64,000 nucleotides of DNA from Corallococcus interemptor. Its GTDB lineage: Bacteria > Myxococcota > Myxococcia > Myxococcales > Myxococcaceae. Both the position numbers and the translations under genes were made by a program. The notes under the pieces are model-generated. The model saw only the letters and a program-made list of their open reading frames with translations, ran no database searches and was not told the DNA's origin. Below are positions 1 to 8,138 of this stretch, in pieces. Position 1 is the first letter of the stretch; each line of letters starts with the position of its first letter. The stretch is from NCBI RefSeq assembly GCF_003668875.1, contig NZ_RAWM01000029.1, positions 1-64,000 of the forward strand. Reading direction: 5' to 3'.

Positions 1-307
1 CCCTGGGGTCGAGTCCCGCCACGAGTGGCGGTGTGCCACTCCGCGGCCCCCGCCGTCGAGCGCCGTCCCGCCCACCGTCCGCTGCCCGGCAGTCCCTTCA
101 AGCAGCCTCCAGCCGGTGAACGGTTACTGGACATGAAGGGGGCTCCTGAATGCCCGCGCGAGGGAGCCGCGCAAAGGCAGACGGAAAGCTACCTCCAGCT
201 GCCTTCGAGCGTGAACGACGCTGGGGGTCCTCTATTCCAAATTTTCCTGCTATCCCCGGAATGGGTCCCCCAGCGACGGAAACGCAACGAGTCTTTACGT
301 TCCGGCC
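1..307. other. Left edge, no supportable gene
   Basis: I see no convincing coding region, RNA or repeat here. The frames that stay open lack recognisable protein character, and the neighbouring kinase gene ends at 308 on the minus strand. A gene reaching in from beyond the left edge cannot be excluded. Confidence 0.4.
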
Positions 308-2131
308 TCAGGGCCAGCGGTCCACGGCATACGCCACCTGGACACGAGATTGGCGAACTGCCCCTGGCTTGGAGCCCTCCCAAGCTTCGTGGGGGCCATC
401 CAGCCCAACGGCAAAGCACACCGGAAGCGTGCGTCCGTCCGGGAGGTGCGCTTCGGTGTAGCGGGCCAGCAGGAACGTCCCGTCCCCCGTCCACAACCGG
501 CCGGAGAACACAGTTCCCTTGGGGATTGCACGGTTCGCCGTGAAGACAACCCCTGTCACGGGGCCATCCCTGAACACCCCTTCATCACCAGGATCGCCCG
601 GCTGGCTCCTGTCGATGGTGACCTGCACGGAAGATTGGTTCCGCACCATACCGAGCCATCCTTCTTCTTTTCCTCGGAACATGGCGTTGCGCGCTTCCTC
701 GGGGCACGCCCCTGATTCAGGACGCACCTGGGCGCTGCTGGGGCAGCCAAGTTGCAAGGCGACGGCGGCGCTCGCCGCAGCACACTTCGCGAGGAACTCC
801 GCCCTGGAACTGGAGGTGGAGTCCTTCTTGGACGGGCTTGCGACGATGGGAGCACGCTTCACGGCGGAGCTTTCCTTCCGGACAGGATCAAGAGGGGGCA
901 AAGCTACCCCAGGGGACGACGCGGCCAGCACGTCGCCCGCGTCAGGTGAGGGGCCCGCATCCTGGAGGGACATGGGCGTTGGAACGCGGGAGGCGACTCC
1001 CGCATCCCCAGGCGAAGTGGGCGCGGTCGGACGCGCCACACCCTCACTGGGGACAGGATGCGACGCGGGGCGCAGCCACATGAAGGCCCCCGCCACTGCC
1101 GCCACGACGAGGAGCGCCACTCCGGCGTCCACGACGCGGGCCCGCCGCACACGACGGGCGGGGGGCGTTTCCTCATCCGTGTTGGAGGCGGGAGCTGCCG
1201 GTGGCCTCAGCGAAGGAACATGGACGGGCACGGTCCATTCCGGCCCCGCCTCCCCCAGCAGTGCCGCCAATTCGCGCCGCATCACCTCCGCCGTGGGGGG
1301 GCGCTGCTCGGGCTCGCGCGCGATGAAGCGCATCGCCACGTCACTGAGTCCCGCCGGCACCCGTGCGTTCAATTCCCGGGCGGATTTGGGCACCCAGCGT
1401 CCCTCCACGGCCGCCTTCGGGGAACCGCTCGCGGGCTCCGCCGTCGTCAGCACGTCATAGAGGCAGACGCCCAGCGCGTAGACGTCATCCGTCACCTTGA
1501 ACTCGTAGCGCGCCCCTTTCTCGTCTCCGTGCTCCTTGAAGAAGCGCGCGGCCTCGGGCGAGCGATAGCGGCGGGTGCCGGGCGGCAAGGGCGCATCCGT
1601 CAAGTCCTCGGCGTGCGTGTAGTCGCCCGCGCTGAAGTCGAGGATGGTGGGCTCGCCGTCCTTGGCGCGCACCATGATGTTGGCGAGCTTCAAGTCGCGG
1701 TGGAAGACGCCGCGCCCGTGCATGTAGTCCACGGCGCCCGCGAGCTTCTCGAAGACGCGGACCACCTCTTGGGCCGTGGGATGCATCCGCTCCACCCACT
1801 CTGCGAGGGTGTAGCCCTCGACGAAGGTGAGCAGGACGTAGAGCCACCCCGTTTCGAAGTCCGGGAAGCGACCGTGACCATGCACGCCGACGATGTTCGG
1901 GTGCGTCAGGTGAACGAGGCAGCCCAGTTCACGCTTCAACCGTGCGTCCGCCTGCTCCGCGTCGCCGCTCCCGGGCCGGTGCATCGCGATCTTCATCGCG
2001 AAGGGGCTGCCGTTCATCTCCACGCGGTAGACGGCACCGTAGGTGCCCGCGCCCAGCAGCTTCACCACGCGCCAGCCGTGAATCATGTACCCGGGCGGGA
2101 GCTGCGCGGGGTGGTGAATGACCGTCAACAT
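308..2131 (-). CDS. Membrane-anchored Ser/Thr protein kinase
   Basis: Predicted eukaryotic-type Ser/Thr kinase of 607 aa. The kinase domain spans about residues 18-295: glycine loop GAGTYGAV (27-34), Lys47 in the FAMK block, catalytic loop HRDLKLAN (144-151) and an APE-like SPEA. The magnesium motif reads DFS (165-167) instead of DFG. A proline-rich linker leads to one transmembrane helix near 334-353, then an extracytoplasmic domain of about 250 residues of unknown fold. It follows a DUF2381 gene by 9 nt on the same strand, a common myxobacterial pairing, so co-transcription and a sensor/partner relation are inferred. Substrate unknown. Confidence 0.88.
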   Translation of the reverse strand: MLTVIHHPAQLPPGYMIHGWRVVKLLGAGTYGAVYRVEMNGSPFAMKIAMHRPGSGDAEQADARLKRELGCLVHLTHPNIVGVHGHGRFPDFETGWLYVLLTFVEGYTLAEWVERMHPTAQEVVRVFEKLAGAVDYMHGRGVFHRDLKLANIMVRAKDGEPTILDFSAGDYTHAEDLTDAPLPPGTRRYRSPEAARFFKEHGDEKGARYEFKVTDDVYALGVCLYDVLTTAEPASGSPKAAVEGRWVPKSARELNARVPAGLSDVAMRFIAREPEQRPPTAEVMRRELAALLGEAGPEWTVPVHVPSLRPPAAPASNTDEETPPARRVRRARVVDAGVALLVVAAVAGAFMWLRPASHPVPSEGVARPTAPTSPGDAGVASRVPTPMSLQDAGPSPDAGDVLAASSPGVALPPLDPVRKESSAVKRAPIVASPSKKDSTSSSRAEFLAKCAAASAAVALQLGCPSSAQVRPESGACPEEARNAMFRGKEEGWLGMVRNQSSVQVTIDRSQPGDPGDEGVFRDGPVTGVVFTANRAIPKGTVFSGRLWTGDGTFLLARYTEAHLPDGRTLPVCFAVGLDGPHEAWEGSKPGAVRQSRVQVAYAVDRWP

Positions 2132-2140
2132 GGCCGACCT

Positions 2141-3061
2141 CTACAGCGCAACAGCTGGAACGAGAAGAGGACGCGTGCCCGTGGCATCCATCAATTCCAA
2201 GCGGAACAGCGTACCCGCAGTCCACGGAGGATCCTCCGCCTCCACCACGACGGTGCCAACCTCTCCGGGCCCAATCCGCGGCTGCTTCATGCGAACGCCG
2301 AGCACCTGCACCGGCACACCGCCCGTTGAACGGATGAGGCGCGCTTCCGTGGGCGTCCAGGGCGTCTTGCCGTAGTTCTTCACCTTCATGGACACCACTG
2401 CCCATGCGTTGGCCCGAAAGCTGACGCCGTCCATGACACGCAGTGACGACTGCATCTCCGTCTTGGACTGAAGGTCAACCCTCCTGGTCGATACCCCATC
2501 CTCGTCGAGAAGCCCCGCCAGCGCGAGAGCCGCAGGACTGCTCGCATCGCCGCGTGCGCGGAGTGCGACAAGCTCGGCTTCCTTCGCCGCAAGCTGGGCG
2601 CGCACCTCGGACAACTCCGCCTGAAGCGCCTCGGGAGCCAGCGGACGACGGGACACTTCCACGCGGGTGTCCACCATGGCTGGGTGAGACACGAGCGCGA
2701 AGACCGCATGCTCGGGGAAGGCTCCATCTGCGAAGCGCACGCGGAGCATCAGATGCTCACCCGCGCCCAGCTCCATCACCGGCTCCAGGTTGATGGCGCG
2801 CTCGCCCACGTCCACGAGCTTGAAGCGAGTGCGGCCTTCCAGCTCCACGGAGTTCCGGTCCAGCGCCGAATCGAGAACGAGGGTCGTCAGGATGCCCGCC
2901 GCGACTGGAACCTCCAGGACGGGCTCACCAGGACGTGGGAGCACAACCCGCCTGTCCCTGCGCTCGCGGACAGATGATGCCGACTGAGCCTGGGCCGCCG
3001 TGAAGAGAAGCAGTCCCCCGAGCACGAGGGGCAGGTTCAACGCGGAGAAGGAGAAGGGCAA
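2141..3061 (-). CDS. DUF2381 (TIGR02268) family exported protein
   Basis: Protein of 306 aa with a Sec signal peptide (about 1-25, cleavage after AQA) and the pattern of the Myxococcus paralogous family TIGR02268/DUF2381: an N-terminal beta-rich half, a short helix at about 145-175 rich in Ala, Glu and Leu (possible coiled coil), and a C-terminal beta domain with the VKNYGKTPW block. Members usually sit next to Ser/Thr kinase genes, as here, where the kinase start lies 9 nt downstream. It probably acts in the periplasm, perhaps as ligand-sensing partner of the kinase's outer domain; that role is inference. Confidence 0.8.
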   Translation of the reverse strand: MPFSFSALNLPLVLGGLLLFTAAQAQSASSVRERRDRRVVLPRPGEPVLEVPVAAGILTTLVLDSALDRNSVELEGRTRFKLVDVGERAINLEPVMELGAGEHLMLRVRFADGAFPEHAVFALVSHPAMVDTRVEVSRRPLAPEALQAELSEVRAQLAAKEAELVALRARGDASSPAALALAGLLDEDGVSTRRVDLQSKTEMQSSLRVMDGVSFRANAWAVVSMKVKNYGKTPWTPTEARLIRSTGGVPVQVLGVRMKQPRIGPGEVGTVVVEAEDPPWTAGTLFRLELMDATGTRPLLVPAVAL

Positions 3062-3519
3062 GCGGGACGGCCTCCGCCCGCGAAACTACCAAACCGAAAG
3101 GAACCACAGGCCTGGAAACGCTGCTTACGGTCTACGCGCGCGGGGACGGATCCACAGGCACAAAGGGTGGATGGTGCCTCCAATCCCTCTGTCGGTATGG
3201 GGTTCGCCCGGTTCTGCCGAAAAAACCCGCGCTACGCCGCGCATATCCGCGACGTGGCGTGAAGGGGCTGCGTTTTTCCTGAGAATTTTTCGAGCGTGTG
3301 GGACCGCCGAGCAAGGTCTCACAGGTCGACGCTTCGGAAACCGGAGCCGGGGGGGCTCCCAGGGCCAGCCTTATGAATCGACGACTCCGAAACGCTTGTG
3401 GGGATGAGTCACAAGCGAGGGCTCAACGGCAGTCACCAGAAAAAACGCCAGAGCGTGAGCCACGGCCAAATTTTGCACCCATTTACAGGAGGCGAAGTCA
3501 CCGACAACGAAGGACGACC
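3062..3519. other. Intergenic region, probable left end of integrated element
   Basis: About 460 nt between the divergent DUF2381 gene and the first gene of the integrated element. Base composition drops in places (AT-rich patches near 3280-3300 and 3465-3485). A perfect 6-bp inverted repeat, GGAGCC/GGCTCC with a G-run loop, lies at 3343-3359. No copy of the sequence just right of the integrase was found here by eye, so the attachment site is not resolved. The rightward promoter of the element should lie here, but no reliable -35/-10 can be named. Confidence 0.4.
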
Positions 3520-3807
3520 ATGCTTGAAGCCGTCGAGAACTACCGCCCCCATGTCATCGCTGCGCTTTGCGACGCTGGCCCTTCGGGCCTCACCGTGAAG
3601 GAGCTGCGCGCGCGGCTCGATGCCGGAGAGGGGGTCATCCGCCGAACGCTCACCCTCCTCCTGTGCACGGGCACGGTGCGCGAGTCCTTCCGCTACACGC
3701 CGGGATCACGAGGCGCGGTGCCACGGGTCTACACCCTCGCCCAACCCAATGACGCGACGCCGGCTGTCAGCCCTGCGACCACCCCGGAACAGGCGGTGAC
3801 GGAGTGA
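3520..3807 (+). CDS. Small winged-helix DNA-binding protein of integrated element
   Basis: A 95-aa protein. Residues about 5-70 read as a winged helix: a helix pair around ALCDAGPSGLTVKELRARL, then a recognition helix (GVIRRTLTLLLCTG) and a wing ending in RVYTLAQ. The C-terminal 20 residues are Pro/Thr/Ala-rich. ATG at 3520 was chosen because GAAGGA lies 5 nt upstream and because earlier in-frame codons are not protein-like. It is the first gene of a five-gene run and its stop overlaps the next start by 4 nt. It may be the element's regulator or an origin-binding protein; exact family not identified. Confidence 0.65.
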   Translation: MLEAVENYRPHVIAALCDAGPSGLTVKELRARLDAGEGVIRRTLTLLLCTGTVRESFRYTPGSRGAVPRVYTLAQPNDATPAVSPATTPEQAVTE

Positions 3808-3946
3808 CTGACGCGGCTCGTTTCTCCCTCTCCTCTCTCTCTTCTTCTCTTAAGAAAAAGGAAGTTCCGTCACTCCGTCACGTACAGGGTGAAAACCCCG
3901 GTGACGGAGCAGTGACGGAGCGCCCACGCGTTGAGTGCTCCGTCAC
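3796..3946. repeat. Iteron-like GTGACGGAG cluster, candidate replication origin
   Basis: The 9-mer GTGACGGAG occurs in both orientations: 3796-3804 (+), 3873-3881 (-), 3901-3909 (+), 3912-3920 (+) and 3938-3946 (-), plus a one-mismatch copy at 3865-3873 (-). Between the first two lies an almost pure pyrimidine tract (about 3822-3850) leading into a short A-rich stretch around a TTAAG step. Clustered short repeats next to an easily melted tract, at the 5' end of a primase gene, resemble iteron origins of phages and plasmids. Origin function is inference. Confidence 0.5.
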
Positions 3947-5102
3947 ATCCGCTATCTCGGCCGGCTGTTCTTCAACCTCCGCGCTCGCATCCTGGGCGGT
4001 CTGCCTGACGGACTCGCGGTTCACGCCCGGTTGCCTTGAGGTCGTGACGTTCGATTCACAGACCGAGTTGATGACCGCGCTCTGGGAGGTGGCCGTGGAT
4101 CCGCTCCTGCGCGAGGAGAAGGATGGTCGCGCCATCATCCCCGCCAGGCCGTGCCCACCCCGCGCTGACGGCCTCTACGAAGGCAAGGACGGGCAGCCCA
4201 CGCCCACGCCCTACCGGCGCAACGCGAACTTCTCCCACGTCACTCTGGGCATCGTGGACTTCGACGGTGAGACCCAGGCCGCGCTTGAGGCGTGGCTTGC
4301 GAGCCTGCGCCGCCGTGGCTTGTGGTTCCTCGCCTACCCCACGCACTCCTACGGACGCACAGCGAAGCCCATTCGCTATCGGGTCGTCTTCCCGTTCAGC
4401 GAGCCCGTTCCCGTGGGCTCACCGGGCCGCTGGTCGGAACGCCTTTGGCCGCGCCTCATGCAGTGCGTGAGCCTGGGCGACATGACCGACGCCGCGCTGA
4501 AGGCCGATGCATCCTGCAAGGACGTGGCGCGGCTCTACTACCTGCCAAGCTGGGATCCCTCCAACGCCGTGCCACGCCCAGCCCCCGAGCACCACCAGGG
4601 CCAGCCTGTGGACGTACAAGCAGAGTTCGGGCCCCTGCTCCGGGAGCCCTTCGCGCGCTACGCCGAACGCCCCAACGAGGAGCAGGTAGACGGCACGCGC
4701 GCGGCGAATTCGGGTGACGTGCGCAGGCGACTCCAGCGCTTCAAGCGTTCCGACGCCGTGACCGTGCTCGCGCAGATGGACGCGGGCGAAGTGCTCATGC
4801 TCGACGGGCAGCGGCACCTGGGCATCAACAAGCTGACCGAACTGCTCGCCTGGGCGGCCAAGCCCGACGAGAGTTCGGAAAGCCTCCTCGAATGCGCGCG
4901 CCGCTCGCTTGATGCCCTCGCACACCTGGAACCCTCGCGTGACGTGTGGGGCGAAGCCCTGCGCGGGTTACGCGGCGCACGCGCCAAGCTCACGCAGTGG
5001 GAACGACAGAGGAAGGCTGACCAGGAGGCCGAGCACGCACGATGGCTCCGGAACCTGAAACTGGTGGCCAATCCGAGCCTCGGGAATGGGGGCGAGCGAT
5101 GA
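3804..5102 (+). CDS. AEP-type (RepB-like) primase of integrated element
   Basis: Protein of 432 aa resembling archaeo-eukaryotic primases of mobile elements. The AEP signature is visible: the acidic pair in VDFDGE (D152, D154), a downstream His in YPTHSYGR (H181), the basic strand RYRVVFPFSEP, and a later acidic/basic block before ARLYYLP (about 235-248). It should make primers for element replication with the helicase downstream. The annotated GTG overlaps the previous stop (GTGA). The first 80 residues are low-complexity and overlie the repeat cluster, so a later start such as GTG 4044 is possible. Its stop overlaps the helicase start. Confidence 0.72.
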   Translation: MTDAARFSLSSLSSSLKKKEVPSLRHVQGENPGDGAVTERPRVECSVTSAISAGCSSTSALASWAVCLTDSRFTPGCLEVVTFDSQTELMTALWEVAVDPLLREEKDGRAIIPARPCPPRADGLYEGKDGQPTPTPYRRNANFSHVTLGIVDFDGETQAALEAWLASLRRRGLWFLAYPTHSYGRTAKPIRYRVVFPFSEPVPVGSPGRWSERLWPRLMQCVSLGDMTDAALKADASCKDVARLYYLPSWDPSNAVPRPAPEHHQGQPVDVQAEFGPLLREPFARYAERPNEEQVDGTRAANSGDVRRRLQRFKRSDAVTVLAQMDAGEVLMLDGQRHLGINKLTELLAWAAKPDESSESLLECARRSLDALAHLEPSRDVWGEALRGLRGARAKLTQWERQRKADQEAEHARWLRNLKLVANPSLGNGGER

Positions 5103-6634
5103 GCGCCGAGATCCAGCCCGGTAACGCTTCGGCTGACGTCGCAGACAGGGACAGCGCCCTTGCCCAGGTGGCGAAGATGCCGCTGGTGAAGATCGTCCCG
5201 CTGGAGCGCTACCTCGCGCGGCGGCACGACGGGCACGGCTTCGCGCCCGAGTTCCTGACTCAGAAGGCCGCGGAGGACTACCTCATTCTGCGCGGGCTAC
5301 TGGAGCCGCGCGATACATGGCCACGCGGAGCAAGCCCGCTGGCTTCCTCGCCGAGCACTCCAGCCCTCTGCGTGGGTGTCATGTCCATGGAGTGCAGGCC
5401 ACACGCGCCCGTGCTCATTGAGCGCAAGGACGGGACTTTCGCGGTCAACACCTGGGAACCCCCTTCGCTCGTACCCGTGCCGGGAACGTGGCCCAACGTG
5501 CGCCGCGTGCTTCTCTGGCTCGCGGAGGATGAAGCCGGGTTGGACTGGTTGCTCAACTGGATCGCCTTCAAGGTCCAGCATCCGGGCTCCAGGCCGGGCA
5601 CCGCCATCCTTCTGCAAGGGCCTCCGGGTTCCGGGAAGAACGTGCTCTATCGCGTGCTGGCGCACCTGCTGGGGCCGTCCAACTGCGTCCAGATTGGAGA
5701 GGCGGATCTGGCCAAGCCCTACAACTTCCACTTCGCCACGAAGCTCCTGATCTTCGCCAACGAGTTGCTCGACAACCACAAGCGCGGGGGCTCACTCGGA
5801 GACGGCCTCAAGGCGACCATCACAGACGGAGAGGTCTTCCTGGAGAGCAAGGGGGTTGCCCGGACGTCCGCGACGAATCGCGCGGGGCTCCTCGCTGCTA
5901 CCAACCGGACGAAGCCTCTTGAAATCGAAGAGGGCGACCGACGCTGGACGGTGCTCCACAACAGGACCAAGCCCGCCGAGTACACGCACCCGGACCTGGG
6001 CATGACGCATCGGGAGTTCTTGGAATCGCTGCACGCTCCCGGAGAGGACGACGCATTCACGCCCGAGTTCATGCGGCAGGTGGCCGCCTTCGCTCACGCC
6101 ATGGTCAACCGCGCCGTGGACGCGCGGCAGGTCCGCCGGCCTCACGTCAACGCGTCCCGCGAGGAGCTTCAGCAGCTCAGCGAGCCGGTGACGGAGCAGT
6201 TCCTGCGAGAACTCAGCGAGAGCCCAGACCCCGACGCGCAGCTCCGCGACTGGGCGACGACGGGCCCGATGGCCCAAGCGATTCACCGTGTCGGCGCTCA
6301 GGTGGGCAAGACCCAGGCGTTCACGAATGACGCGCTGTATGCGGCGGTCTGCGGCTTCTGCATCGCGGTGGGGCAGAAGCATCCGCCCCAGAAACGGACC
6401 TTCCTTGCCGCGCTGAAGACAGCAGGCTGGACCGAGCAGCGCGACAACAGGGCACGGGGATGGCTTCCCTCTTGGCATCAGCCGGCTCAGGACGCATCAC
6501 CGCAAGCAGCGAAGGTCGTCCCGCTCACGGGCCCGCGCGGTGTTCACGTCGCGAGCACGAACAACCCGCAGCCGTCCCCCGAGGCAATGCCAGGCCGCGC
6601 GCCTCCAACCAACGGGGGCGGTCCGACACGATGA
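5099..6634 (+). CDS. SF3/D5-like primase-helicase ATPase of integrated element
   Basis: Protein of 511 aa with a superfamily 3-like (phage D5/DUF5906-type) helicase core. It has Walker A GPPGSGKN (174-181), Walker B-like LLIFANEL (about 216-223), sensor LLAATNR (about 265-271) and an arginine-finger candidate in EGDRRW (279-284). The last 60 residues look disordered. ATG 5099 was chosen because it makes an ATGA overlap with the primase stop; a longer in-frame start at 5042 lies inside the primase gene. Together with the primase it forms a replication pair typical of phage satellites, plasmids and integrative elements. Confidence 0.82.
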   Translation: MSAEIQPGNASADVADRDSALAQVAKMPLVKIVPLERYLARRHDGHGFAPEFLTQKAAEDYLILRGLLEPRDTWPRGASPLASSPSTPALCVGVMSMECRPHAPVLIERKDGTFAVNTWEPPSLVPVPGTWPNVRRVLLWLAEDEAGLDWLLNWIAFKVQHPGSRPGTAILLQGPPGSGKNVLYRVLAHLLGPSNCVQIGEADLAKPYNFHFATKLLIFANELLDNHKRGGSLGDGLKATITDGEVFLESKGVARTSATNRAGLLAATNRTKPLEIEEGDRRWTVLHNRTKPAEYTHPDLGMTHREFLESLHAPGEDDAFTPEFMRQVAAFAHAMVNRAVDARQVRRPHVNASREELQQLSEPVTEQFLRELSESPDPDAQLRDWATTGPMAQAIHRVGAQVGKTQAFTNDALYAAVCGFCIAVGQKHPPQKRTFLAALKTAGWTEQRDNRARGWLPSWHQPAQDASPQAAKVVPLTGPRGVHVASTNNPQPSPEAMPGRAPPTNGGGPTR

Positions 6635-6852
6635 CCAAGCCCACGGAAACGGGGTTCAGCGCACCCGAGTTCCTGACGGTCGACGAGGCCGCAGCGCTCC
6701 TGCGCGTGAACCGGAAGACGCTCTACGAGTTGATCCGCCTGACTCAACTCCCAGGCGTGCTCCACATCGGCCGATCCATCCGCATCCGTCGCGACGCGCT
6801 GTTAGCATGGCGACCGGGTAACGGCGGTCCTGCGCTCGGAGAGAGTCGATGA
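6631..6852 (+). CDS. Excisionase-family helix-turn-helix protein
   Basis: A 73-aa protein that is almost entirely one MerR/excisionase-type HTH: FLTVDEAAALLRVNRKTLYEL at about 14-34, followed by the wing block GRSIRIRRDALLAW (about 47-60). Such proteins (Xis, AlpA-like) direct excision by the partner integrase or control element genes. ATG 6631 overlaps the helicase stop (ATGA) and its own stop overlaps the integrase start (ATGA), which places replication and excision functions in one message. Confidence 0.83.
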   Translation: MTKPTETGFSAPEFLTVDEAAALLRVNRKTLYELIRLTQLPGVLHIGRSIRIRRDALLAWRPGNGGPALGESR

Positions 6853-8036
6853 GCGTCAGACTGCGAAAGTGGAAGACGAAAGAGGGCAAGGTGCAGGAAG
6901 CGTGGTGGGTGGACGTGAAGTACCAGCACCCCAGCGGGAAGGTGGAGCGAGTCCGCAAGGCATCGCCCATCAACACCCGCCGAGGCGCGGAGGAGTACGA
7001 GCGTCAGGTCCGCCACGCCTTGCTGACCGGGACCTTCGGAAAGGAGAAGCCCACGGAGAAGCGCATCGTCACGCTGGCGGAGTTCGAGCCGCGCTTCATC
7101 ACGTACAGCGAGAACAACAACAAGGGTTCCACCCTGCTCAGCAAGCGGCAGATTCTGGCGGCTCACCTCCTGCCGTTCTTCGGAAGCATGGCGCTGGATG
7201 CCATCGGCCTCGCGGAGGTGGAGGACTTCAAGGCCGCCATGCGCAAGAAGCACTCGGGCGCACGAGCGCGGAAGGAAGCCCCCTCGCGGGCAGCCCTCCG
7301 CTTGCGCAAGGGCTCCGGGCCACCGCCCATGAGCCCCAGGTACATCAACAACACCCTCACGGTGCTGCACAAGCTGCTCACGCTCGCGCAGGAACAGGGC
7401 GTCATCGCCCATGTCCCCCGCGTGAAGCTCCTCAAGACGCGGAAGCCCGCTTTCGACTTCCTCACCTTCGAAGAGGCCGAGCGGCTTGTCTCCCACGCCG
7501 AACCCGAGTGGAGGACGCTGCTCCTCGTCGCCATCAAGACGGGCCTCCGCGAGGGCGAACTGATGGGACTCCAGTGGAGCGACCTGGACCTGCCGCGCGG
7601 CAAACTCCAGGTCCGGCGCACCCGCACGAACGGACACGAGGGCTTGCCCAAGGGTGGCCGCGAGCGAGGGGTAGACCTGCCCGCGTCCGTGGTCGATGCC
7701 CTCAAGGAGCACCGTCATCTGCGCGGGGCCTACGTGTTCTGTCAGGAGGACGGTCAGCCGCTCACCGACGGCCTGATGCGGCGACCGCTGGAGCGCAGCC
7801 TGATTCAGGCGAACATCACCCGAGAACAAGGCCGCATCGGCTGGCACGACCTCCGCCACACCTACGGCAGCCACCTCGCCATGCGCGGTGTCCCGCTCAA
7901 GGTCATCCAGGAGCTGATGGGCCACGCCACCATCGAAATGACGATGCGGTACGCCCACCTCTCCCCGGAGACGAAGGAGCGCGCCGTCCAACAGCTCGAC
8001 GCGCCCGCTTCACAGCATCGCGCCGCTCTGGCCTGA
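6849..8036 (+). CDS. Tyrosine-type site-specific integrase
   Basis: Protein of 395 aa with a full tyrosine recombinase catalytic set: R234 (TGLREGE), H333 and R336 (HDLRHTYG), H359 (MGHATIE) and nucleophile Y368 (RYAHLSPE). The N-terminal part (about 1-70) is an AP2-like arm-binding region and 75-190 the core-binding SAM-like domain, with an inserted basic stretch (134-160). It should catalyse integration and excision of the element. It is the last gene of the run; the next host gene converges from the right 97 nt away, so the right attachment site probably lies between 8037 and 8140. Confidence 0.92.
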   Translation: MSVRLRKWKTKEGKVQEAWWVDVKYQHPSGKVERVRKASPINTRRGAEEYERQVRHALLTGTFGKEKPTEKRIVTLAEFEPRFITYSENNNKGSTLLSKRQILAAHLLPFFGSMALDAIGLAEVEDFKAAMRKKHSGARARKEAPSRAALRLRKGSGPPPMSPRYINNTLTVLHKLLTLAQEQGVIAHVPRVKLLKTRKPAFDFLTFEEAERLVSHAEPEWRTLLLVAIKTGLREGELMGLQWSDLDLPRGKLQVRRTRTNGHEGLPKGGRERGVDLPASVVDALKEHRHLRGAYVFCQEDGQPLTDGLMRRPLERSLIQANITREQGRIGWHDLRHTYGSHLAMRGVPLKVIQELMGHATIEMTMRYAHLSPETKERAVQQLDAPASQHRAALA

Positions 8037-8138
8037 CGGCGCCAGAGGGGCACATTGGGGGCACATGACGCTCCCCCGACAACGCAGCACCCCGGCAAGC
8101 CGTTGAGATTGCTGGCCTTGGGATGGCAGTAGCTACTG
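8037..8138. other. Integrase-proximal spacer with 12-bp palindrome, candidate att region
   Basis: The spacer holds two close direct copies of GGGGCACAT (about 8047-8066). A perfect palindrome, CAGTAGCTACTG, lies at 8127-8138 and covers the stop codon of the convergent SIMPL gene. Short palindromes and arm-type repeats next to an integrase gene are typical of attachment sites, but without the matching left copy this stays tentative. Confidence 0.3.

Larger units (their letters stand above)
3520..8036 (+). mobile_element. Small integrative element, PICI/satellite-like gene set
   Basis: Five co-oriented genes (regulator, AEP primase, SF3 helicase, Xis-like, integrase) with four consecutive 4-nt overlaps and a repeat cluster that may be the origin. 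A/T-ending codons appear more often than in neighbouring host genes. No capsid, terminase, conjugation or obvious cargo gene is present. Phage-inducible islands carry a comparable int/regulator/primase-helicase core, so this could be a satellite, a reduced relative or the remnant of a larger element. Limits are given by genes only; att repeats were not found. Confidence 0.6.

Noticed and set aside
1-40. Possible 3' end of a tRNA (GGGGTCGAGTCCC looks like a T-arm)
   Set aside because: The T-loop lacks the TTC step, only three base pairs form, and the acceptor partner would be outside the window; not enough to call.
3062-3519. Left attachment site of the integrated element
   Set aside because: I compared this stretch by eye with 8037-8140 and found no repeat long enough to trust.
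3520-8036. Reading the primase/helicase pair as an anti-phage defence system
   Set aside because: An excisionase and integrase in the same overlapping operon make a self-replicating integrated element the simpler explanation; no effector is present.
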